Source: Verrucomicrobiota bacterium (GTDB lineage: Bacteria > Verrucomicrobiota > Verrucomicrobiia > Limisphaerales > UBA9464). Taken from it: a DNA stretch of 6,916 bases. This document shows, piece by piece, positions 1 through 5,597 of the stretch. The first letter of the stretch is position 1. The number at the start of each line of letters is the position of its first letter. The notes below the pieces were generated by a model. That model did no database searches. It was not told where the DNA came from and saw nothing but the letters and a program-made list of their open reading frames with translations. Location of the stretch: contig CANHYD010000125.1 of assembly GCA_947464705.1 (NCBI GenBank), forward strand, positions 1 to 6,916, read 5' to 3'. The translations under genes and the position numbers were made by a program.

Positions 1-561
1 GAAGGCACCTCGCAGGAATTTGATATCGTGGTCCAGGAACAGAATCTCCCGCCGGCATGGACCGCCCCGGGCACGCGCCGTGTGAGTGAAGGACTTCGAC
101 TCTCGTTTCAACTCAAGGCCACCGACGCCGACCTGCCGGCCCAACCGCTGACCTATCGATTGGTGTCCGGTCCCACCGGCCTGACCGTCAGCACCAATGG
201 ACTGCTTTCTTGGACCCCCACGCAGCAGCAGGGTCCCAGCACCAATCGAGTGCGGGTCAGCGTCAGCGACACCTTCACCAGCGCGACCCAAGACTTCGAC
301 ATCCTTGTCCGCGACAGCGAACCCACAACTGGGGTGGCCACGCTGGAGATTTCCAGCAACCCGGGTGGCGGCTGGAATCTCCGCCTACGAGCCACCTCGG
401 GAGTGAGTTATCAGATCGAGCAGAGCACGTCACTCGGAGGCACTTGGACTCAACTTCCTGGGGTTACTGCCGTCGTCGGAAAGAGCCTCTCGGAGGCCGT
501 GACAATCCCTCTGCCCAACCACCCAGCGACCCACCTCTTCCTAAGAGCCCGCCGACTGTGA
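1..561 (+). CDS. C-terminal part of a secreted Ig-repeat protein (5' end outside window)
   Basis: The frame is open from base 1, so the gene starts upstream and only its last 186 codons are present. The first residues (EGTSQEFDIVVQEQN) look like the final strand of one Ig-like repeat. A complete repeat of the putative-Ig (He_PIG/cadherin-like) type follows, with landmarks TDADLPAQPLTYRL, GLTVSTNGLLSWTP and a closing SATQDFDILVRD. At least two tandem repeats are therefore represented. The last ~75 residues form a different module (LEISSNPGGGWNLRL, YQIEQSTSLGGTWTQL, ending LFLRARRL). It resembles the C-terminal domains common on large secreted verrucomicrobial proteins, where a 'Y-x-IE-x-S-x-x-L-x-x-W' strand precedes a final aromatic/R-rich strand. 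A cell-surface or extracellular adhesive or carbohydrate-related role is inferred. No catalytic domain is visible, and the function-defining N-terminus is missing. The next gene begins 36 nt downstream on the same strand, with no convincing terminator between. Confidence 0.8.
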   Translation, partial: EGTSQEFDIVVQEQNLPPAWTAPGTRRVSEGLRLSFQLKATDADLPAQPLTYRLVSGPTGLTVSTNGLLSWTPTQQQGPSTNRVRVSVSDTFTSATQDFDILVRDSEPTTGVATLEISSNPGGGWNLRLRATSGVSYQIEQSTSLGGTWTQLPGVTAVVGKSLSEAVTIPLPNHPATHLFLRARRL

Positions 562-597
562 AGCGGCGGACGGGAAGCCCGCTGCTGGACTTGAAAT

Positions 598-2151
598 TTG
601 TCGCCCCCAGTTTCAACCGTGGCTCCGAATCCACCGAACCCTGACCGCCCGCTGCTCCGAGCCCTCATCGTTGAGGACTCCGAATTTGATGCGTTAATCC
701 TGGTCAACCACCTGCGTCAAGGGGGCTGGCGGGTAGAATCCAAGCGGGTGGCCACCGCCGAGGCCTTTTCTCAGGAATTGCAGATCGGCAACTGGGACCT
801 CGTCCTGTGCGACCACTTCATGCCCGGGTTCAGCGCTCCCCAGGCCTTGGTTCTCTACAAGCAGTCCGGCCAGGACATGCCCTTCATCATCGTGTCCGGC
901 GGCATCGAAGAGGGCGTGGCCATCGAAGCCATGAAGTCTGGAGCCCACGACTTCATGACCAAGGGATCCCCCGGACGCCTGGTGCCCGCCATCCAGCGGG
1001 AATTGCGTGAGGCCGCCGTCCGGGCCGCCCGCAGGCTGGCCGAAACCTCCCTACGCGAGAGCGAGCTGCGCTACCGATCAGTCTGGGAAAACTCGACCGA
1101 CGGAGTCCTGCTCATCGATCTGGAAGGGGTCATCCGCTTCGGCAATCCGGCCGTGAAGACCATCTTCGGCTGGGAGGCTGAGCAGATCTGCGGAAAGACC
1201 CTCGATTTTCTTCAGACAGCAACCACCGCCCCAGGCACCTGGAAGGCAGCTGCTGAGGCCGAAGACCGCAGAGTCTTCGAATCCCTCGCTCGCCGTTCCG
1301 ACGAATCGGAGGTCGAAGTCGAGATCGGCTTCACCCGGATGCGGATGGGGCAGCAGCAATGGCTCGTGGCCTTCATTCGTGACATCAGCCAGCGCCGTCG
1401 CCACGAGGCCGAGATTCGCAAGACTCGCCAGGAGTTCGCCGCGGCCCGCGAAATCCAGTCCCGCCTGTTCCCCAAGTCTTCGCCTCACGTGCCGGGATTC
1501 GACATCGCCGGAGTCTCCCATGCCGCCGAGGCCACGGGCGGCGACTCGTTCGACTACCTCCCCTTGCCGGATGGTTCCTGGGGGATCTTGGTGGCCGATG
1601 TGGCCGGACACGGAATGGGGCCCGCCCTCCTCATGGCGGAGACTCGATTCTGCCTCCGCATGACGGCACGATTGGTCTTCAGCCCGGCTGAAATCCTCAC
1701 TCAAGCCAACCGACTCTTGGCCGAGGACCTCGGCGGCGACAATTACGTGACCGTGTCCTTGGCCACGATTCATCCCGAGAGTCGAACCCTGCGTCACTCC
1801 AGTGCGGGTCACCCGGCAACGTGGGTCCTTGATGCAACCGGCCAGATCCGGGCCAGCCTGCGCCGAACCGGCAAACCGCTCGGAAGGCAGGGCATCGTCG
1901 CCTACGGTGAGAATCCGGCCATGATTCTGGAATCGGGGGACACCCTACTCCAACTCACCGACGGCATTGATGAAGCCATGCGCGCCGACGGAAGCCTCTT
2001 CACCGTGGAGCGGGTTCTGGATCTCATCCGCAGCCATCCGACAATGCCGGCGGCCGATCTGGCCGAACTGATTTGCAGGGAGGCCCGGGCCTTCACGCAG
2101 CCGGAGCCGCAGACCGATGACTTCACCGTGGTCATCGTCCGAGTCCTCTGA
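598..2151 (+). CDS. Response regulator-PAS-PP2C (SpoIIE/RsbU-type) protein phosphatase
   Basis: A cytoplasmic signalling protein of 517 aa with three domains. Residues ~19-135 are a CheY-like receiver: acidic pair E26-D27, phospho-acceptor D72 in LVLCDHFMPGF, S100 in IIVSGG, and conserved K122. Residues ~156-265 are a PAS domain (YRSVWENSTDGVLLID, FGNPAVKTIFGW, closing FIRDISQRR). A short helical linker (~266-290, ending AAREIQSRLFP) leads into a PP2C/SpoIIE phosphatase at ~298-517. Its metal-binding motifs are all present: GGDSFDY (D316, D319), VADVAGHGMGPALLMA (D334), LTDGIDEA (D455) and TDDFTVV (D507, D508). Known relatives dephosphorylate a STAS-domain anti-anti-sigma factor when their receiver is phosphorylated. 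That partner and the sensor kinase are not in the window. The TTG start has only a weak GGA upstream; an in-frame GTG at 619 would remove seven residues and leave the receiver intact. Eighteen nt separate its stop from the next gene, so co-transcription is likely. Confidence 0.93.
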   Translation: MSPPVSTVAPNPPNPDRPLLRALIVEDSEFDALILVNHLRQGGWRVESKRVATAEAFSQELQIGNWDLVLCDHFMPGFSAPQALVLYKQSGQDMPFIIVSGGIEEGVAIEAMKSGAHDFMTKGSPGRLVPAIQRELREAAVRAARRLAETSLRESELRYRSVWENSTDGVLLIDLEGVIRFGNPAVKTIFGWEAEQICGKTLDFLQTATTAPGTWKAAAEAEDRRVFESLARRSDESEVEVEIGFTRMRMGQQQWLVAFIRDISQRRRHEAEIRKTRQEFAAAREIQSRLFPKSSPHVPGFDIAGVSHAAEATGGDSFDYLPLPDGSWGILVADVAGHGMGPALLMAETRFCLRMTARLVFSPAEILTQANRLLAEDLGGDNYVTVSLATIHPESRTLRHSSAGHPATWVLDATGQIRASLRRTGKPLGRQGIVAYGENPAMILESGDTLLQLTDGIDEAMRADGSLFTVERVLDLIRSHPTMPAADLAELICREARAFTQPEPQTDDFTVVIVRVL

Positions 2152-2169
2152 GAGCCTCGGCCTAACGCC

Positions 2170-2400
2170 ATGGCCATGAGGCATTTCTTCACCGGACCCT
2201 GGATCAAGTGCGAGCTCCTGCAGACTTGGCTCGAGAAGCACGGCATCGAGTCCACGGTGGAACCGGTCGAACCCATCGTGGGTGACCCCACCCTTCAGGA
2301 TTCCGAAGATCTGGACCGCGAAGTGCGTATCCTCGTCCCGGAAGCCGATTTTTCGAGGGCCCACGACCTGTTTTTCACCGAACGCGAAGGAGAACTGTGA
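2170..2400 (+). CDS. DUF2007-like small protein (putative signal-transducing family)
   Basis: A 76-aa soluble protein. The layout fits the small DUF2007 family. It opens with a strand, MRHFFTGPWIKCELLQTWLEKHGI, in which a helix ends in a 'K-H-G-I-x-S' turn, as in 'a-x-x-L-x-x-x-G-I'. An acidic loop (~40-48) follows, then the strand VRILVPEADF and a final helix starting with SRAHDLFF. Members are called putative signal-transducing proteins, but no mechanism is established, and no metal site, signal peptide or membrane segment is visible. The ATG at 2170 is followed by a second in-frame ATG at 2176; neither has a good ribosome-binding site, so the true start could be either. Its TGA overlaps the GTG of slyX (GTGA), so the two are probably translationally coupled. 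It follows the RsbU-like gene by 18 nt, which suggests one transcript. The family call rests on pattern recognition only. Confidence 0.7.
   Translation: MAMRHFFTGPWIKCELLQTWLEKHGIESTVEPVEPIVGDPTLQDSEDLDREVRILVPEADFSRAHDLFFTEREGEL
2387..2392 (+). promoter_or_regulatory. Ribosome binding site of slyX
   Basis: AAGGAG lies inside the last codons of the upstream gene and four bases before the GTG at 2397. It is the strongest Shine-Dalgarno match in the window. It fixes the slyX start at the GTG that overlaps the preceding stop codon. Confidence 0.7.
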
Positions 2401-2615
2401 ATCTAGAATCACTGAACGCCCGACTCGAACAAGCCGAGGCTTCTCTCGCCCACCTCGAGCGCAACTACGACGACCTCAACTCGGTGGTCATCGACCAGAG
2501 CAAGATGATCACCCGACTTCAGAAACAGCTGGAGACGCTGGGGGAGACCTTGCGCGGCCAAGATGTGGACCGCGCTCAACCCCACAACCAGAAGCCACCG
2601 CACTACGCACCCTGA
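2397..2615 (+). CDS. slyX: SlyX family protein
   Basis: A 72-aa protein with the typical SlyX layout. A single amphipathic coiled coil spans residues ~3-53 (LNARLEQAEASLAHLERNY, then LNSVVIDQSKMITRLQKQL), with hydrophobic residues at heptad spacing and the family-typical LNSVV followed by a glutamine-rich stretch. A short polar linker follows, and then the diagnostic C-terminal PPHY (residues 67-70). SlyX proteins are widespread small proteins; the name comes from proximity to slyD in E. coli, and no biochemical function is settled. The GTG start is supported by AAGGAG at 2387-2392 and by the GTGA overlap with the preceding DUF2007-like gene. Length is normal for the family (~70 aa). It is the last gene of the plus-strand run and converges on tyrS with 66 nt between the two stop codons, a gap almost filled by a palindromic element. 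Confidence 0.88.
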   Translation: MNLESLNARLEQAEASLAHLERNYDDLNSVVIDQSKMITRLQKQLETLGETLRGQDVDRAQPHNQKPPHYAP

Positions 2616-2623
2616 GATGGAAC

Positions 2624-2687
2624 GGGTAGGGACCGATCTCCGAGCGGTCCGCACTCCCCGGGCGCTTTCAGAGAAAGCGCCCTACCC
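2624..2687. repeat. Nested palindromic (REP/BIME-like) element between convergent genes
   Basis: Three inverted repeats are nested. The outer arms GGGTAGG (2624-2630) and CCTACCC (2681-2687) are perfect complements. Between them are a hairpin GGACCG/CGGTCC (2630-2635 with 2645-2650, plus an inner TC/GA pair around a TCC loop) and a stronger hairpin GGGCGCTTTC/GAAAGCGCCC (2660-2669 with 2673-2682, loop AGA). The linker between them is GCACTCCCC. As RNA or single-stranded DNA this can fold into a three-way junction, with one or two bases shared between the outer arm and each hairpin. Terminal inverted repeats around paired hairpins resemble REP doublets or small non-autonomous mobile elements. 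Copy number cannot be judged from this window. It also covers the last three bases of tyrS coding sequence plus the stop. Confidence 0.65.
2660..2682. terminator. Possible bidirectional terminator hairpin for slyX and tyrS
   Basis: This is a perfect 10-bp stem with a 3-nt loop (GGGCGCTTTC, AGA, GAAAGCGCCC) between two convergent genes, where a terminator is expected. Neither strand has a T-tract after the stem, so it is not a classic intrinsic terminator. It could still act as a weak or Rho-assisted terminator or as a 3'-end stabilising hairpin. It is the inner right-hand hairpin of the larger palindromic element. Confidence 0.35.
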
Positions 2688-3965
2688 TTGGACCGTGACC
2701 ACGGCGTAGTTCCGCCGGCCTTTGCGCAGGAGCAAGTGCTTGCCGAAAAGCAGATCGGCGGTGGTGATGGCCCGCTGGACTTCTCCGACGCGCACATTGT
2801 TGAGCGAAGCGCCGCCGCCCTGGATATCGGTGCGGGCTTGCCCCTTGCTGGACGACAAGCCGGCCTGCACCAGCAGCTCGATCAGCGGCATTCCCGCGCC
2901 CGCCAACCGACTAGCCTCGAGAGCATGGGTCGGCACCTCTCCCAGCAGTTCGTTGAAGGTGCTTTCACCGACGCCGGCGAGATCACCACCAAAGAGGATC
3001 TCACTGGCCCGGACCGCTTCCTGAGCGGCCGCCTCTCCATGAACCAACGTCGTCACTTCACGAGCCAAGGCTTTGTGCGGAGCACGCGCTCCCGGGTTGG
3101 CGACTAGATCCTGCTCGAGAGCCGCGATTTGATCAGCCGGTAGGAACGTCAGCACCTTGAGGAGCTTGATGACATCCCGGTCATCACTCTGGACGAAGAA
3201 CTGGTAGAACCGGTACGGGCTGGTCCGCTTGGAATCCAGCCAAACAGCCCCCGAGGCACTCTTGCCATACTTGGTGCCATCGGCCTTGGTCAACAAAGGC
3301 AGTGTCAACCCCCACACGGGCACGCCGAGCTTCTTGCGGCATAGTTCGGTTCCGGCCGTGATGTTACCCCACTGGTCGGTGGCACCGATCTGGAGTTCAC
3401 AGTTTGAATGGCTGCGCAGGTGATAGAAATCATAGGCCTGCAAGAGCATGTAGCTGAACTCGGTGTAGCTAATGCCATTGTCGCGATCCTCCATGCGGGC
3501 GCGGACCGATTCCTTGGCCACCATGGCATTGACCGTGAAGTACTTGCCGACGTCGCGCAGGAACTCGAGGTAAGAGATGGGCCCGAACCAATCGAAATTG
3601 TCCACCAGGCGCGCCGCGTTGCCCGGGGCGTTGAAGTCGAGGAAGCGGCCCAACTGCTCCTTGATCGAGGCGATGTTGTGCTTCAGCACGTCCGGGGTCA
3701 GCAAGTTGCGCTCCGAGGAACGCCCGCTGGGGTCACCGATCATGCCGGTCGCACCGCCGGCCAACGCCAGGGGTACATGCCCCGCCTGCTGGAATCGGCG
3801 CAGACACAAAAGCGGCACCAAATTGCCGACATGCAGGGAATCGGCCGTGGGATCAAAGCCGCAGTACAGGGTCAAGGGACCCGTGGCGAGACGGGCAGAC
3901 AAGGCTTCCAGGTCGGTGCAATCGGCGTAGAGGCCCCGCCAGCGCAGTTCGTCGAGAATGTTCAT
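2682..3965 (-). CDS. tyrS: Tyrosyl-tRNA synthetase
   Basis: A class I aminoacyl-tRNA synthetase that activates tyrosine with ATP and loads it onto tRNA-Tyr in the cytoplasm. From ATG 3965 it is 427 aa, the usual length of the E. coli-type enzyme. The N-terminal Rossmann domain has LYCGFDPTADSLHVGN (HIGH-equivalent HVGN, residues 45-48) and GGATGMIGDPSGR. The tyrosine-binding region has YDFYHL and GATDQWGN (194-201). The KMSKS-equivalent is KYGKS (232-236), followed by GAVWLD. A C-terminal S4 RNA-binding domain spans ~355-425 (PLIELLVQAGLSSSKGQAR, ending LLLRKGRRNYAVV). I chose ATG 3965 over the in-frame ATG at 3977 because MNILDELRWRGL lines up with the start of the E. coli protein. Neither start has a good Shine-Dalgarno. 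It follows the FGE-like gene by 61 nt on the same strand. Its last codon and stop lie inside the palindromic repeat. No T-box-like leader fits the short upstream gap. Confidence 0.97.
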   Translation of the reverse strand: MNILDELRWRGLYADCTDLEALSARLATGPLTLYCGFDPTADSLHVGNLVPLLCLRRFQQAGHVPLALAGGATGMIGDPSGRSSERNLLTPDVLKHNIASIKEQLGRFLDFNAPGNAARLVDNFDWFGPISYLEFLRDVGKYFTVNAMVAKESVRARMEDRDNGISYTEFSYMLLQAYDFYHLRSHSNCELQIGATDQWGNITAGTELCRKKLGVPVWGLTLPLLTKADGTKYGKSASGAVWLDSKRTSPYRFYQFFVQSDDRDVIKLLKVLTFLPADQIAALEQDLVANPGARAPHKALAREVTTLVHGEAAAQEAVRASEILFGGDLAGVGESTFNELLGEVPTHALEASRLAGAGMPLIELLVQAGLSSSKGQARTDIQGGGASLNNVRVGEVQRAITTADLLFGKHLLLRKGRRNYAVVTVQG

Positions 3966-3998
3966 CGGCGGGCCCATTCAATCACAGAGCCCGGCTGG

Positions 3999-4021
3999 CG
4001 GAAACAGCGCTTCGCTTTCCG
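3999..4021 (-). other. Hairpin between the FGE-like gene and tyrS
   Basis: CGGAAA (3999-4004) pairs with TTTCCG (4016-4021), and the interior adds GCG/CGC around a CTT loop, with a two-base bulge. This gives about nine base pairs in total. It lies just past the stop of the upstream minus-strand gene and 33 nt before the tyrS ATG. No T-tract follows, so it is more likely a processing, stability or weak attenuation element than a terminator. It may also be chance in GC-rich DNA. Confidence 0.3.
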
Positions 4022-4026
4022 GATTC

Positions 4027-5223
4027 TCAACGCCCGGCCGCCACCGGGCCTGGGCCGTCCCGGACACACCGGAAGCCCAGATGGGAACTCCCCGTGTCCA
4101 CCGCACCCTTACCCCGGGTACCGATGAGAAACCGGGCGCAGTACTGGTCGCTGCAGAGAAAGGATCCGCCCCGATGGACTCGCTTGGGGACACCCGGTTC
4201 ATCGGGGTCCAGACTGTCGGAAGGCCCACGCGGATTGCGGACGACCGCACCCCCGACGGACCGCAACCGGTACGTGTCCGGACGATACCAATCACTGCAC
4301 CACTCCCAGACATTGCCCGATACGTCGTAGAGGCCGAACCCGTTGGGCGCATACTGGCGCACGGGGGCGATGCCTCGGAATCCGTCCAGCGCGGTATCCG
4401 CATCGGGAAAGCGACCTTGGAAGGCGTTGCACCGCCAACGTCCGTTTTCCTCCAACCGCTCATCACCCCAGGCATAAGCCTTGTGCGCCAACCCGCCGCG
4501 GGCGGCGAACTCCCACTCGGCCTCGGTGGGCAAGCGCTTGCCAGCCCATCGCGCATAGGCCTCGGCATCGGCATAGGCCACATGAACCACCGGCAGATTG
4601 CCCTTACCGTCGATGGAACTGCCCGGCCCTTCCGGATGGCGCCAATCGGCCCCGGGAACATACCGCCACCACTGCAATGGATCCTCCAGCGTCACCGGAC
4701 CTTCCGGCCGCACGAAGACCGCAGCGCCCGGAACTAGCAGGCCCGGGTCGGCCCCCGGGAAATCTTCGGCCCGGGGCGCATGCTCGGCGACGGTGCGATA
4801 CCCCGTGGCGGCGACGAAGCGCGCAAACTGGTCGTTGGTCACCTCGGTCTCATCCATCCAGAAGCCGTCGACCGCCACCCGGTGAACCGGCTCCGAGTCC
4901 GTGAAGCCATCGCGCAAGCCCGTGCACAGGGGCTCTCCCACCTGGAGACTGGAACGCAAGGCACCGGTCGTGGCGGCGCCGGGGCCGCCCATCGAAAACT
5001 CACCGCCAGCAACCCAGACCATGCCAACCATCGCCTCCTTCAGCCCCTGGACGTTGGTGACCGACGCAGCGTTGGCGGAGGTCGAAACAACCGTGCTGGC
5101 CAACGCGGGAGGCTCCGGGTCGGAGTTCCGCCCGCAGCCCCACCCCATCAGGAGGGCCGACAAAACAAGGACGGTCGCCGAAAGGGTGGAAACCGCTCGC
5201 TGCCTGGGGTCTGAGGCTTGCAT
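4027..5223 (-). CDS. Exported formylglycine-generating enzyme (SUMF1/FGE-sulfatase family) homologue
   Basis: A 398-aa protein from ATG 5223. Residues 1-30 form a signal sequence: QASDPRQR, then hydrophobic ~10-28, ending LLMGWGC with C30 as possible lipidated cysteine. W at -2 makes the lipobox non-canonical. A linker (~31-60) leads to a full FGE-sulfatase domain (~65-390): MVWVAGGEFSMGG, DETEVTNDQF, WAGKRLPTEAEWEFAARGGL, PNGFGLYDVSGNVWEW and HLGFRCVRD. The segment RGGSFLCSDQYC contains C357 and C362, matching the two copper-binding catalytic cysteines of human SUMF1 (GGSYMCHRSYC), and the nearby serine is kept. FGEs convert a sulfatase cysteine to formylglycine using oxygen; many homologues lack this pair, so true FGE activity is plausible here but unproven. 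An in-frame TTG at 5277 would add 18 residues and overlap the upstream gene; I prefer ATG 5223 because it gives a normal signal peptide. A GGAG lies 15 nt upstream, rather far. No sulfatase gene is in the window. Confidence 0.88.
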   Translation of the reverse strand: MQASDPRQRAVSTLSATVLVLSALLMGWGCGRNSDPEPPALASTVVSTSANAASVTNVQGLKEAMVGMVWVAGGEFSMGGPGAATTGALRSSLQVGEPLCTGLRDGFTDSEPVHRVAVDGFWMDETEVTNDQFARFVAATGYRTVAEHAPRAEDFPGADPGLLVPGAAVFVRPEGPVTLEDPLQWWRYVPGADWRHPEGPGSSIDGKGNLPVVHVAYADAEAYARWAGKRLPTEAEWEFAARGGLAHKAYAWGDERLEENGRWRCNAFQGRFPDADTALDGFRGIAPVRQYAPNGFGLYDVSGNVWEWCSDWYRPDTYRLRSVGGAVVRNPRGPSDSLDPDEPGVPKRVHRGGSFLCSDQYCARFLIGTRGKGAVDTGSSHLGFRCVRDGPGPVAAGR

Positions 5224-5246
5224 GGGTTTGATCACAGACTCCGGGT

Positions 5247-5597
5247 TCACCGACGCCACCGGTCCACACCAGCCCAAGCCAACAACGCCATGCCCACCGG
5301 AGTTCCCGTCAGCGACGTGGGAATCGCCGCCACCAGCCCGAGCGCCAGCGCTTTGGCCACGGCAGAACCCCAGCTATCCTTTCTCAGCCGCCGCTGGAAC
5401 CACACCGTGGGAACGAACACCGACAGGAAGCTCAAGGGCACCGTCACCCACCACGTGACCACCGCCCAATCGGCGAGGTTCCACAGGTTGTCCACGGCCA
5501 CCAGCATACCGGCGGCTAGAGGATGGATCGGAGTCCCCGATGGAGCCGCGGGAGCCGCCGGCCGATCCAGATTCAGGATGGGTGCCGGCTCCCTCAC
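5247..5597 (-). CDS. Small membrane protein of unknown function
   Basis: I do not recognise a family. From GTG 5597 the product is 116 aa. Residues 1-30 are rich in proline and alanine. A tryptophan-rich hydrophobic segment follows (~44-67, WAVVTWWVTVPLSFLSVFVP), then a basic loop (QRRLRKDS, 68-75), a second hydrophobic stretch (~79-92, ALALGLVAAIP) and a short third one (~100-111, PVGMALLAWAGV), ending in DRWRR. Two or three membrane passes are likely, with the basic loop and tail on the cytoplasmic side by the positive-inside rule. The GTG overlaps the TGA of the upstream nuclease gene as GTGA and has an AGGGGA seven bases before it, so translational coupling is likely. The frame is open further upstream to 5666 inside the nuclease gene, and an internal ATG at 5507 would give 86 aa still containing all hydrophobic segments. 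The FGE-like gene starts 23 nt after its stop. Confidence 0.72.
   Translation of the reverse strand: MREPAPILNLDRPAAPAAPSGTPIHPLAAGMLVAVDNLWNLADWAVVTWWVTVPLSFLSVFVPTVWFQRRLRKDSWGSAVAKALALGLVAAIPTSLTGTPVGMALLAWAGVDRWRR

Noticed and set aside
562..597. Terminator between the Ig-repeat gene and the phosphatase gene
   Set aside because: Only a weak CGGG/CCCG hairpin (571-574 with 578-581) is present and there is no T-tract.
1078..1812. 244-aa minus-strand open frame inside the phosphatase gene
   Set aside because: It is antisense to conserved PAS and PP2C motifs and has no recognisable protein pattern.
3966..4026. T-box or tRNA-sensing leader before tyrS
   Set aside because: The gap is only 61 nt, too short for a T-box, and no T-box consensus sequence is visible.
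3958..4737. Long plus-strand open frames (up to ~259 aa) opposite the FGE-like gene and tyrS
   Set aside because: They lie antisense to clearly recognised genes, have low-complexity proline/arginine-rich translations and no family features; this is expected from GC-rich codon bias.
5224..5277. Upstream TTG start extending the FGE-like protein by 18 residues
   Set aside because: It would overlap the membrane-protein gene and put a polar extension before the signal peptide; ATG 5223 gives a normal one.
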